Positions 8,454 to 17,393 of a DNA stretch of 64,000 bases are shown piece after piece (the stretch's first letter is position 1; each line of letters opens with the position of its first letter). The position numbers and the translations under genes are program-made. Under the pieces are notes generated by a model. That model had not been told where the DNA came from and did no database searches. It saw only the letters and a list, made by a program, of their open reading frames with translations. The stretch lies in assembly GCA_003565735.1 (NCBI GenBank), contig PXBB01000002.1, positions 1 through 64,000 of the forward strand, in the 5' to 3' direction. The DNA comes from Bacteroidales bacterium (GTDB lineage Bacteria; Bacteroidota; Bacteroidia; Bacteroidales; PXBB01).

Positions 8454-10646
8454 ATGAAAACTATTAAAATCATAAGCCTTTTTGCATTAATGTTTATTGG
8501 TTTTTTTGCCTACCCACAACAAAGACTAATTGAAAAAGGCAATAAAGAGTATTTTCGGTTTAACTATAAAGAAGCTATAAGGCTTTTTGAAGCAGTAAGC
8601 GAAAAAGATATTAAGGTTCAACGTATTCTGGCTGACTGCTATATGAAAACTGAAGAATTTGAAAATGCCAAGGTGCTCTATTCAAGAATAATTAAAAACC
8701 CAAAAAGAACTTTTGAAGATGTTTGGCATTTATTTCAGGCACATTTAATTCTTGAAAATTATAGTGAAGCGATGCAACTGCTTGATTTGCTATACGAACT
8801 GAACCCCGAAGACTCAAGAGTTAATGCTTACAAGAGGGATACAACCTACTACAAGAGGTTGAAAAACGATGACCCTGCATTTGAAATCAGAAATCTTAAA
8901 ATGAATGATGAGCACCAGGATTTTGCACCTGTACTATTCAGAGGTAATCTTTTATTCACCTCTTCAAAAAACAGATATGGTTTAATTAGAAGAATTTGGT
9001 ATGGAAATCATTTACCATTTTTAAACGTATTGCGTGCTGAAATAGACTATGATAATGAGCTTATCAAAATAAGAAATTTTGATAAAAAATATAACAAAAA
9101 ATTTCATGACGGCCCTATTAGTTTTAATAGTGAGGGCACCTTGATGGTGTTAACCCGCAGCAATTATGATAAAAGAAGTGCTGACGGCACCAGGCATTTG
9201 CAAATTTTCACAAGTGAATTTGTAGATGGAAAATGGACGCCTCTGGTTTCGTTTCCTTATAATAATCCCGAATATTCAGTAGGTCAGGCATCACTTACAC
9301 CTGATGGGAAATATATGTATTTTGTTTCCGATATGCCAGGCGGGATAGGCGGCACAGATATTTATAAAATAGAAAGAAGAAAAGACGGCACATGGGGAGA
9401 TCTCATCAATCTCGAAGAAATTAATACCGAAGGAAATGAGATGTTTCCATACTATCACCCAAGCGGGCTTTTGTTTTTTTCTTCAGATGGTCATCCCGGA
9501 CTTGGCGGACTAGACTTATTCGTTACACCAGTTTTCAATAATGGACTTGTCAGCATTACCAACCTGGGTGCACCTATCAACTCATCAAGAGACGATTTTG
9601 CTTTTGCACTTGAAGATGACCTTGAAAAAGGATATTTCACATCTAATAGAGCAGATGGTAAAGGTAGTGATGATATTTATTTTGCCAATGCCCTAAGGCC
9701 ATTAAATCTTGTAAAAATTTTACGAGGAGTTACTAAAGACAAAAATGACAGTATTATTGCTAATGCTAATGTCAACCTTTATTTTGATGATGTTGTTGTT
9801 GACAGTATTTTATCAGATTCTTTGGGTCGTTATGAATTCCCTATTGACAAAACAGGTATCTATTATCTTACGGGAACAAAAGAAGGTTATTTTGATGGTG
9901 ATAATTCAGCGGATTCTGATGTCCCCGAGCATGTCATATATGCTGATTTAATCCTCGACAAAATCCCTGTCTTTGCTTTAGAAATAATAGTAACTGACAG
10001 GTATTCGGAAAGGCCACTTAATAATGTTAAAATATCTTTCACAGATAATAATACAAATCAAGAAGAAATACTTTATACGGATGCTAATGGCATTTTCCGT
10101 AGAAATCTTGATGAAATTTCCTTCGGAGATACTTTGAACTACAGTCTGAGATTTGAAAAAAACAGGTATTTTACCGCTTATTCTGATTATTTTAAAATTG
10201 TTGACAGAGAAGGTATTTTTAAAATTCCTGAAAAACTTGTTGCATATAGTGACCTTAAAGTTGGTGATGATTTGGCAAAAGTATTCAATATCAACCCCAT
10301 TTATTTCGATTTGGATAAATACAACATACGTCCGGACGCTGCTATTGAACTTGACAAAATAGTTGAAATCATGAATCAATACCCAAGCATGGTCATTGAG
10401 CTGGGCTCTCATACTGACTGTCGAGCCAGTTTTGAATACAACATGAGGTTATCTGAAAGACGTGCCAGATCTTCAGCTGCATACATAAAAGAACGCATAA
10501 CCAATCCTGACAGGATATATGGTAGAGGTTACGGAGAATCGCGACTTGTTAATGAATGTGCATGCGAAGGTAATTTTGTAGTGCCTTGTACCGAGGAACA
10601 ACATCAAATGAATAGAAGAACAGAATTTAGGATTATTAGATTTTAA
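8454..10646 (+). CDS. PorE-like protein: TPR, PD40 beta-propeller, CarboxypepD-like domains, OmpA C-terminus
   Basis: The 730-residue product has a signal peptide (about 1-22), TPR-like helices (about 25-130), PD40/TolB-type propeller repeats with LTPDGKYMYFVSD and PYYHPSGLLFFSSDG motifs (about 145-420), one or two CarboxypepD-regulatory-like beta domains (about 430-590), and an OmpA-type peptidoglycan-binding domain (about 615-730) with YFDLDKYNIRPDA, GSHTDCRAS and the LSERRA helix. This order matches PorE of Porphyromonas gingivalis, proposed to link the T9SS to peptidoglycan. Unlike PorE, no lipobox Cys is seen at the signal peptide end. It lies 35 nt after the PorP/SprF gene in an apparent operon; such adhesin-PorP-OmpA trios are common in the phylum. 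It could be an accessory paralogue specific to this adhesin rather than the core PorE. Confidence 0.85.
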   Translation: MKTIKIISLFALMFIGFFAYPQQRLIEKGNKEYFRFNYKEAIRLFEAVSEKDIKVQRILADCYMKTEEFENAKVLYSRIIKNPKRTFEDVWHLFQAHLILENYSEAMQLLDLLYELNPEDSRVNAYKRDTTYYKRLKNDDPAFEIRNLKMNDEHQDFAPVLFRGNLLFTSSKNRYGLIRRIWYGNHLPFLNVLRAEIDYDNELIKIRNFDKKYNKKFHDGPISFNSEGTLMVLTRSNYDKRSADGTRHLQIFTSEFVDGKWTPLVSFPYNNPEYSVGQASLTPDGKYMYFVSDMPGGIGGTDIYKIERRKDGTWGDLINLEEINTEGNEMFPYYHPSGLLFFSSDGHPGLGGLDLFVTPVFNNGLVSITNLGAPINSSRDDFAFALEDDLEKGYFTSNRADGKGSDDIYFANALRPLNLVKILRGVTKDKNDSIIANANVNLYFDDVVVDSILSDSLGRYEFPIDKTGIYYLTGTKEGYFDGDNSADSDVPEHVIYADLILDKIPVFALEIIVTDRYSERPLNNVKISFTDNNTNQEEILYTDANGIFRRNLDEISFGDTLNYSLRFEKNRYFTAYSDYFKIVDREGIFKIPEKLVAYSDLKVGDDLAKVFNINPIYFDLDKYNIRPDAAIELDKIVEIMNQYPSMVIELGSHTDCRASFEYNMRLSERRARSSAAYIKERITNPDRIYGRGYGESRLVNECACEGNFVVPCTEEQHQMNRRTEFRIIRF

Positions 10647-10661
10647 CTGTATCGCTTTTCG

Positions 10662-10714
10662 TTAACTAACAACAGCCGATGTAAAGCTATAGATAATGTG
10701 ATAATGTTAGTTAA
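10662..10714. other. Inverted repeat between convergent genes
   Basis: A perfect 10-bp inverted repeat (TTAACTAACA at 10662-10671, TGTTAGTTAA at 10705-10714) with a 33-nt spacer lies in the 92-nt gap between the convergent PorE-like and MacB-like genes. It lacks a T-run on either side, so a terminator or mRNA 3'-end stem is only a guess. Confidence 0.35.
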
Positions 10715-10738
10715 GCTATGGTCTTCGCTGTGCCTTTT

Positions 10739-12061
10739 TTACTCATACCTTAAAGAACTTACAGGGTCTTTTTGGGCAGCCTTTTTGGCAGGAGTAAACC
10801 CGAATATGATGCCAATACTGACTGAAACACCAAAAGCAATCAAAATTGAAATGGGCGCCACTATGGTAAGAATGCCTGTAAAACTTGTGATAAGCTTAGA
10901 AAGAACAACACCCGCTATGATACCTATCACCCCGCCACTTACACTAATAAAAGTAGCTTCCGATAGAAATTGAAATATGATATCCTTTTTGGTAGCACCT
11001 ATGGCAAGTCTTATTCCGATTTCTTTAGTACGTTCCATCACAGAAGCCAGCATAATATTCATAATTCCTATACCGCCAACTATTAATGATATGCTGGCAA
11101 TGGCCCCCAGCACAATATTGAAAATATCTTTGGTGCGTTGTTCTTGTTTTAGCAACAATTGAGGAATAACAATATGAAAATCTTCTGTTTGATGATGCCT
11201 TCGGTAAAGCATACGCTGAATTATCTCAGAGGTTTCCGGCAGTTGTTCCGAAGATGCAACCTGCACCACAATTTTATCTAACTGATTCATGTTTCTGGGT
11301 CTGCTTTCATCATTATTGCCCTGCTGTTGTCTGTTCAGATTAGCAGAAGTGACCAATGAGCGATCTCTGAAACGTCTTAGCAATGTTTGTACAGGAGCGT
11401 AAACAGTATTGTTAAAAACGTTGATATGGAAATCTTCAGAGACCATTTCCGACACTGTTCTGTCTTCAATAACACCAATAACTTTGAGCCATACCTGACC
11501 ACATTTAATATACTGGCCAATGGGATTGGTGTCTCCAAAAAAAGCCGTTCTGATACTTTGACCAATAATGCAAACGGGTTCACCATGATTAATCTGATGT
11601 TCATTAAACATAAAACCTTCGCGCAACGATAAGTTGTAAACATCAAAATAGGCGGGAATAACCCCGACAAGATCGGCACGTCTTCTGATACCTTCTCTGA
11701 TAAGATGCGTGTTAAACACTATTTCAGGGCTAACAGCCTGTACGTTTGGAATAAGGTCTTCTATACTTTGTGCATCAGCAAGAGTAAGCCCTGGCGAATG
11801 CGTTTGCGAAAGACCCGGGATAGCTTCTTCGTGAAACTCTTCATCTTTTTGAATAACAGGCGTGATAACAATATTATTGACCCCTACCTGTTTCATCTGC
11901 TCAAGTATTTCCTGTCGTGCACCATTTCCAATAGCGAGCATTGAAATCACGGCTGCGACCCCAAATATGATACCCAATGCCGTAAGTATTGACCGGAATT
12001 TATTAACAATAACGGCTTCTATGGCAATACCAAAATTATGAATATAGCGCCTATGTATCAT
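10739..12061 (-). CDS. MacB/FtsX-type ABC transporter permease
   Basis: The 440-residue product has one N-terminal TM segment (about 15-45, with FRSILTALGIIFGVAAVISM), a long periplasmic MacB-PCD-like domain (about 50-310), and three C-terminal TM helices carrying the family motif MLASVMERTKEIGIRLAIGA (about 340-360). MacB-type permeases act as mechanotransmitters with a separate or fused ATPase, a periplasmic adaptor and an outer-membrane channel. Here the adaptor is 20 nt upstream, but no ATPase gene lies in this operon, so the nucleotide-binding subunit must be encoded elsewhere. The permease is the last gene of a symporter-adaptor-permease operon. The substrate is unknown. Confidence 0.88.
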   Translation of the reverse strand: MIHRRYIHNFGIAIEAVIVNKFRSILTALGIIFGVAAVISMLAIGNGARQEILEQMKQVGVNNIVITPVIQKDEEFHEEAIPGLSQTHSPGLTLADAQSIEDLIPNVQAVSPEIVFNTHLIREGIRRRADLVGVIPAYFDVYNLSLREGFMFNEHQINHGEPVCIIGQSIRTAFFGDTNPIGQYIKCGQVWLKVIGVIEDRTVSEMVSEDFHINVFNNTVYAPVQTLLRRFRDRSLVTSANLNRQQQGNNDESRPRNMNQLDKIVVQVASSEQLPETSEIIQRMLYRRHHQTEDFHIVIPQLLLKQEQRTKDIFNIVLGAIASISLIVGGIGIMNIMLASVMERTKEIGIRLAIGATKKDIIFQFLSEATFISVSGGVIGIIAGVVLSKLITSFTGILTIVAPISILIAFGVSVSIGIIFGFTPAKKAAQKDPVSSLRYE

Positions 12062-12081
12062 ATTTTAAAAATTTTCAGAAA

Positions 12082-13335
12082 TTAGTCAACCATTACAAGT
12101 CTTAATTTTTCACTATCTTCCGGAGGATTAAGTAAAACTATGTCACCTTCCTGAAGGCCTTTTTCTACAATGATATGGTTTTCATTTCTCTGGGCTGTTC
12201 TAATTTCTTGTTTGATGATACCAACGCCCGTCGATTTGTAAGCAAAAACAATAGTGTCTTCAGAAAAAACAGTTTCGATAGGCACGTATAAAACATCTTC
12301 AATTACTGAAGTAAGAATGGCATTTTTAGTAGTCATAGCAGGGCGTAAAATCGAATCAAACTCATTGATTCTTATTTTTACCTCGAAGACCTTTGAATCA
12401 GAATTAGGTCGCTGTTCACCAACATTGGCAACTTCAATTACGCGCCCCGTAAAAACCTTATCAGGGAAGGCATCAATACCAACTACAGCAGTTTGGTCCA
12501 CACTAATTTTACTTATGTCAATTTCATTGACATAGGTTTTAGATATCATAATAGAGAAGTCAGGTAGTGTTGCAATGACATTATTCCAGGTACTGATTTG
12601 TGACCCCACGGTTATTTTACGTCCATCCCAGTCGCGGCGATAAATGACCATCCCTGCCTGAGGGGCGGTAATAGTAAACTCATCGAGGACCTTAAGCATC
12701 GCATCGAGACGCCGCCTTTGCTGTTCCAATGTAGCCGACACTTCTTGCATATTTGCTTTAGCTTGCTCAAGCCTTAATTCATAATTGTTAACAGCCTGCT
12801 TATAGGCTCTATGTGCTCTTTCCAAATCGAGTTCAGCCTGTCTGATAGTAGCAGGTGGCTCAAACTGAGATTGTTCTAACACAATTTTTCTTTCTTCAAG
12901 AGCAAACTCAAGATTGCGAAGTTCATCACGGGCATTTCTCAACTCTAAGGTAGTGTCGAGGCGGGTTCTGATAAATTGAGTTTCCAGTTTTTCAAGTTCT
13001 GTTTGCAGGTCTTTAAGCCTGTTGCTTATTTCAGTACGATCGAGTGCACCAACATAATCACCCGAATCAACAATGGAACCTTCAGGAACTAAGTCACTGA
13101 TCTGTACGTTCCAAATACCCACGGTACGCAATCCTGAAGGACCTTGTATATATTCTGAGTTCTTGGCTTCAAGTTCACCGGTAGTGACCACTTCAATATA
13201 AAAATCACCCCTCTCAACGGCCACACTGATATTTTCTCCTATGCTCTTACGCGTACGCATAAAAACAACGGTGATTATTAATATAATGACTATGATAAGG
13301 GTAATAATTCTTTTTCTTTTATCTTTTGGTTTCAT
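12082..13335 (-). CDS. HlyD/MacA-type periplasmic adaptor (membrane fusion protein)
   Basis: The 417-residue product has an N-terminal membrane anchor (about 9-26, after a KRKR patch), a split lipoyl-like half motif, a long charged alpha-hairpin/coiled coil (about 95-230, rich in LE/RL heptads), the second lipoyl half with TITAPQAGMVIYR (about 235-250), and beta-barrel/membrane-proximal domains to the C-terminus. Such adaptors connect an inner-membrane pump to an outer-membrane channel. Tight spacing (20 nt) to the MacB-like permease indicates they work together. The gene begins 10 nt after the symporter stop, so all three are probably co-transcribed. Confidence 0.88.
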   Translation of the reverse strand: MKPKDKRKRIITLIIVIILIITVVFMRTRKSIGENISVAVERGDFYIEVVTTGELEAKNSEYIQGPSGLRTVGIWNVQISDLVPEGSIVDSGDYVGALDRTEISNRLKDLQTELEKLETQFIRTRLDTTLELRNARDELRNLEFALEERKIVLEQSQFEPPATIRQAELDLERAHRAYKQAVNNYELRLEQAKANMQEVSATLEQQRRRLDAMLKVLDEFTITAPQAGMVIYRRDWDGRKITVGSQISTWNNVIATLPDFSIMISKTYVNEIDISKISVDQTAVVGIDAFPDKVFTGRVIEVANVGEQRPNSDSKVFEVKIRINEFDSILRPAMTTKNAILTSVIEDVLYVPIETVFSEDTIVFAYKSTGVGIIKQEIRTAQRNENHIIVEKGLQEGDIVLLNPPEDSEKLRLVMVD

Positions 13336-13345
13336 TGGTTACTGA

Positions 13346-15139
13346 TTATTTGAAAATATTGGTTTTTGAAATAAAGAGACGTAAACCCACAAAAGCAAAT
13401 ACGGCGACAGAAAACCACATAGCTGCTTGTCCCCATTCTGCAAAAATAGCCTTACCCGAAAAAAACAACGTGGCGTACACCATAATTATTGCTGATAACC
13501 ACGATAAAATAAGGTAACGCATCTGTGGTTTTTTATATGCTTTTTCTTTAGTAACAAATGGCTTCCATGCGCCTTCGGGCCGGACACGCTCATAAAAATG
13601 CTGTAATGTTTTTTGAGATTCCGGCTTGGTCAGAAAAGTAACTGACAACCATACTATTGTTGTTGTTCCCACAGTAAAGTAATATGAGAACCTGTTTTCT
13701 ATGAAAGCTTCCGGCAAAACATGCTCCAGATACAACTTGGCAAAAGCATAAGCTATAAAAGGGAATAAGGTCGCCGTTATTTCACTCCAGGCATTAATAC
13801 GCCACCAATACCATCTGAGGATAAGTACCAAACCGAGGCCGGCACCACATTCAATAAGAAAAGCCCACACATCGGATATGCGTGTTATACGGGTCGTAAC
13901 ATACAAGGCTAGAAGCATTATCAAGAGCGTAGCAATTCTGCTGGCAGCAACATAATTTTTTTGAGCAGCAGCAGCAGATTTAAATTTATTTTCAGGTTTT
14001 AAAAACCTTTTGTAAAAATCGTTTACCAAAAAGCTGGCACCCCAGTTGAGCTGCGTACTGATGGTGCTCATATATGCAGCAAAAAAAGCCATAAGCATCA
14101 ACCCGGTAAGACCGGCAGGTAAAAAATCTTTCATCGCCATAACATAGCCCAGTTTTTTGTCGTCGTCAGAAAGTTCGGGGTATAATACTATAGCAGCTAA
14201 CCCTACAACAATCCACGGCCAGGGACGCAAACAATAGTGAGCTATTTGAAAGAAAAGTGTCGCAAAAACAGCATTTTTTTCATCTTTACAGCTCATCATA
14301 CGTTGGGCGATATAGCCTCCGCCACCCGGCTCTGCTCCAGGGTACCAACTAGCCCACCATTGTATGCCGACAAAAGCCAAAAACGCTCCCATTGAAATAC
14401 TCAAAGTTTGAGCAAGCTCTCCCCCACTCGTTTGTAATGAAATAGAAGGAAAAAAGTTCAATGACCAGGGAGGCAGTTGCGATTTTAAACCACTTATACC
14501 ACCAATTTCTGACGAGTTAACGACCAAAAAAGCCAGTATAATACAACCGGTCATGGCTATAACAAACTGTATAACATCAGTAACAGCAACCCCCCATAAA
14601 CCCGACAAAGCCGAATAAGTAACTGTTAAAAGCATAGCGCCGGCAACCACCCATATAAGATAACTGTCGGGCACGCCAAAAAAAACTTTTACCAATGACA
14701 TCAATGCAATATTGACCCAGCCAATAATCAAAGCGTTAATAAAAGCACCCATATAAACAGATTTGATGCCTCGCAAAAGAGCCGCAGCTTTACCACTGTA
14801 GCGCAACTCAATAAGTTCCAATTCTGTTATGATATTTGCACGCCGCCAAAATTTTGCAAAAAAGAAAGTCGTCAGCATGCCCCCTATAAGCATGTTCCAC
14901 CACAGCCAATTGGCAGAGATACCATTTTGCGCTACCAGTTCCGTTACCGCCAATGGTGTATCTGCCGCAAAAGTGGTAGCTACCATGGAGATACCGGCTA
15001 TGTACCAGGGAAGATTACGACCGGTAAGAAAAAAATCAGTAATGCTGCGCCCTGCACGCTTTCTGTAGTAAAAACCAATTGCCAAAAATACAATCAGAAA
15101 AAAAATAATGATAAGCCAGTCAATAATTGCAAGGTGCAT
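13346..15139 (-). CDS. Sodium:solute symporter family (SSS) transporter
   Basis: The 597-residue hydrophobic protein has about 13 TM segments. The N-terminal region has YRKRAGRSITDFFLTGRNLP, followed by a GISMVATTFAADTPLAV segment characteristic of the SSS fold (Na+-binding TM1 region). Another conserved stretch, AAYMSTISTQLNWGASFLVN, is the usual TM8 region with the second sodium-site residues. It belongs to the long SSS subgroup common in Bacteroidota, whose substrates are mostly unassigned. It is the first gene of an apparent operon with the adaptor and MacB-like permease, an unusual pairing of an importer with an export pump. A TAATTTTG -7 element lies upstream at 15166-15173. Confidence 0.88.
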   Translation of the reverse strand: MHLAIIDWLIIIFFLIVFLAIGFYYRKRAGRSITDFFLTGRNLPWYIAGISMVATTFAADTPLAVTELVAQNGISANWLWWNMLIGGMLTTFFFAKFWRRANIITELELIELRYSGKAAALLRGIKSVYMGAFINALIIGWVNIALMSLVKVFFGVPDSYLIWVVAGAMLLTVTYSALSGLWGVAVTDVIQFVIAMTGCIILAFLVVNSSEIGGISGLKSQLPPWSLNFFPSISLQTSGGELAQTLSISMGAFLAFVGIQWWASWYPGAEPGGGGYIAQRMMSCKDEKNAVFATLFFQIAHYCLRPWPWIVVGLAAIVLYPELSDDDKKLGYVMAMKDFLPAGLTGLMLMAFFAAYMSTISTQLNWGASFLVNDFYKRFLKPENKFKSAAAAQKNYVAASRIATLLIMLLALYVTTRITRISDVWAFLIECGAGLGLVLILRWYWWRINAWSEITATLFPFIAYAFAKLYLEHVLPEAFIENRFSYYFTVGTTTIVWLSVTFLTKPESQKTLQHFYERVRPEGAWKPFVTKEKAYKKPQMRYLILSWLSAIIMVYATLFFSGKAIFAEWGQAAMWFSVAVFAFVGLRLFISKTNIFK

Positions 15140-15165
15140 CAGAATTTCCGTTTTTTTTATTAACG

Positions 15166-15173
15166 CAAAATTA
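15166..15173 (-). promoter_or_regulatory. Bacteroidota -7 element for the symporter operon
   Basis: On the minus strand this reads TAATTTTG (consensus TAnnTTTG), 27 nt upstream of the symporter ATG. No well-spaced TTG -33 element is seen. Confidence 0.5.
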
Positions 15174-15456
15174 TGTAAAAATATAAATTCTTATAGTAAA
15201 ACTTTTACAAACTGTTAATTCTGTCCACCCAAATATTTGAAGCACTTAACAAACAGAAACCTTACCCCTTTACTCCTATCCTTTTGTAACGACTAAACAA
15301 TGTACAAGTGAAGAAATAACTGTTAAAAAAAAATTGGAATTAAAAATTTGACAAAACTTACGCTGGTTGTGAAAAGTTTTCAAGTAATACACAAGAGCAC
15401 CTTCATAACTTTCGACTGGTTCTAATATTATAATTTGCTGAATACTGACGTAGCTT
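15174..15456. other. Non-coding gap, no feature recognised
   Basis: Together with the promoter region next to the symporter this makes a 317-nt intergenic stretch between two minus-strand genes. It is AT-rich, with no convincing ORF, hairpin terminator or RNA motif. Confidence 0.5.
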
Positions 15457-17277
15457 CTAACTTATCAACTTTTGATACGCTTCGACATTCAAATCTTTAC
15501 AGGTATTATTGATACAAATAGTAGGTTTCGACGATCGTTTTTGTAAACTTCCCGGCCTTATTAAGCCTGCATTAATAACTGTTGGTGTACCGTAAACAGC
15601 ATACTGATTGCGGCTCCACTTTACGGCCATATTATAGAAATCGCATGACAGAGGTGATTTAAAGGACAGAGGTTCAACCACGCTGTTAGTCAACAGTTTG
15701 TACCTTACGATAGCTGCTTCTGCCATAGATACAGCTGATGGGTAGGGATGGTCGTGGGTGGAAGCAGGCACCGGCCCTATCAGGCTGTCTGTTGATGCAT
15801 ACCAATTCCCATTTCTTTTAAAACTTAACACGCCCTTTAATAATGTTTCCAGAGTAGCTTTTTCTACGGCATCTTCTTCAAAGAGGTAAGTACCGAGCAA
15901 TAACATGGCAGCCATATCCTCAAGGTATGTTTTGTCCTGTACAGCACCGCCTAAAGAAGCATGTGCTATCATCCCATGGGGACGTTTATGCTTAAGTAAA
16001 AGCTTTTCGAACACCATCTTAGCTTTACCGAAAGTATCAAATCCGGCATACCTGTGCGCATATATGAATGCTATAGCTGCCAAGGCATTCCAGGAAGTAA
16101 TGCACTTGTCATCGCGAAATGGTTGCGGTCTTTCTGCACGCTGCTTTAAAAGTTTAGCTTCTATTTCATCCAGTGGAGCATCCTTCTTCTTTATCAAATG
16201 ACAGCGCCCTTCAAAGCTGTGACACAGATACCTTTGATGAAAAATTTTAGCTTCATCAGGAGTCAGCAACTGTTTTATTTCATCTTCGGTCCATAAGTAC
16301 GTCAAGCCCTCCTGATGATTAGTGTCGGCATCATGAGCTGCTGCAAGCAAGTCTCCAGCTTCAAAAGTTTCCTCTAAGCACTTAATTATTGCTGCAACCA
16401 CATCCTTAAATTCCAAAAGCTTGAATCTGTGAGTCGCTAAAGCATAATTCATAAGCATCATGGCCTGGTCGTAAAGCATTTTTTCGAAATGAGGCACGCG
16501 CCATCTTCTATCAGTACAGTAGCGATAAAAGCCACCCTGCAAATGATCGTGCAAGCCCGAACGACTCATGGTCTGTAAGGTATAACGCAAAAATGTATCG
16601 GTATATTCATTGAAGTTTTGCAAATGAAGCAGGTAAAATAAAGTGGCATGAGGTGGAAACTTTTGCATGCCATAAAGCCCCCCCTCTTCCGTATCGAAAT
16701 ATTGATACATGGCAGAGCATATTTGGCTTTCATCTTTAAATCCAAAGTCATCTGTTTTGGCTTCTCCTGAAATTGGAACAGATATGTTGAATGATGAAAA
16801 GGAAGCTTTTTTTTGATTGTAAGCTATTAAAACTTCTTTCAGTATGTTTAAAAATGAAGGGCGGCCATACCCACCTTCTTTGGCAGGCGCAAACATCAAG
16901 GCATAAAAGGGTTTTAAATCCGGTGTGGCAAACACATTCAAAGGCCATCCACCTTGCCCCGTTTCCTTTTGCAAATATGCCATCATCCAGTCATCAATAT
17001 CAGGATGCGTTTCCCTGTCAATTTTTACACACACAAAATGCTTGTTCAAAAATGCCGCCGTCGAGGCATCAGAAAATGCATCTGACGCCATGACATGGCA
17101 CCAGTGACATGTCGAGTAACCACTCGACAATAACAATGGCTTAGATTTTTCGGCGGCATACTTTAAAGTGTCTTCATTAAACTCCTGCCACCAAACCGGA
17201 TTTTTTGCATGTTGTCTTAAATACGGCGAAAAAGATTTCTCCAGATTGTTTTTATGATATGTTTCAGTGGGCTCCAT
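15457..17277 (-). CDS. DUF255 thioredoxin-fold protein (YyaL/SPATA20 family)
   Basis: The 606-residue product has an N-terminal DUF255 thioredoxin-like domain (about 1-165) with the family signatures SPYLRQHAKNPVWW and STCHWCHVM (CxxC), and KIDRETHPDID, then an alpha/alpha-barrel region (about 200-500) resembling N-acylglucosamine-epimerase folds, including QGGFYRYCTDRRWRVPHFEKML and HDADT motifs. The role of this widespread family is not established; the CxxC pair suggests redox activity. At 606 residues it is somewhat shorter than many relatives (about 670-700), but both ends align with family features. It has its own -7 element (17305-17312) and appears monocistronic. Confidence 0.9.
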   Translation of the reverse strand: MEPTETYHKNNLEKSFSPYLRQHAKNPVWWQEFNEDTLKYAAEKSKPLLLSSGYSTCHWCHVMASDAFSDASTAAFLNKHFVCVKIDRETHPDIDDWMMAYLQKETGQGGWPLNVFATPDLKPFYALMFAPAKEGGYGRPSFLNILKEVLIAYNQKKASFSSFNISVPISGEAKTDDFGFKDESQICSAMYQYFDTEEGGLYGMQKFPPHATLFYLLHLQNFNEYTDTFLRYTLQTMSRSGLHDHLQGGFYRYCTDRRWRVPHFEKMLYDQAMMLMNYALATHRFKLLEFKDVVAAIIKCLEETFEAGDLLAAAHDADTNHQEGLTYLWTEDEIKQLLTPDEAKIFHQRYLCHSFEGRCHLIKKKDAPLDEIEAKLLKQRAERPQPFRDDKCITSWNALAAIAFIYAHRYAGFDTFGKAKMVFEKLLLKHKRPHGMIAHASLGGAVQDKTYLEDMAAMLLLGTYLFEEDAVEKATLETLLKGVLSFKRNGNWYASTDSLIGPVPASTHDHPYPSAVSMAEAAIVRYKLLTNSVVEPLSFKSPLSCDFYNMAVKWSRNQYAVYGTPTVINAGLIRPGSLQKRSSKPTICINNTCKDLNVEAYQKLIS

Positions 17278-17304
17278 AATATCTGTCTTATTTTATTTAA
17301 AATG

Positions 17305-17312
17305 CAAATTTA
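17305..17312 (-). promoter_or_regulatory. -7 element for the DUF255 gene
   Basis: Minus-strand TAAATTTG (consensus TAnnTTTG), 28 nt upstream of the ATG at 17277. The -33 region is not clear. Confidence 0.5.
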
Positions 17313-17393
17313 CATATTTATTTTTAATAAATCTAATTTTAAATAATTAAAAGTGTCTTACTTTAGAATTTGGCAAAGGAGCTAAAAAAAGAT

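Noticed and set aside
9978-10412. 144-residue ORF antisense to the PorE-like gene
   Set aside because: Shadow of the real coding strand; no motif or start context.
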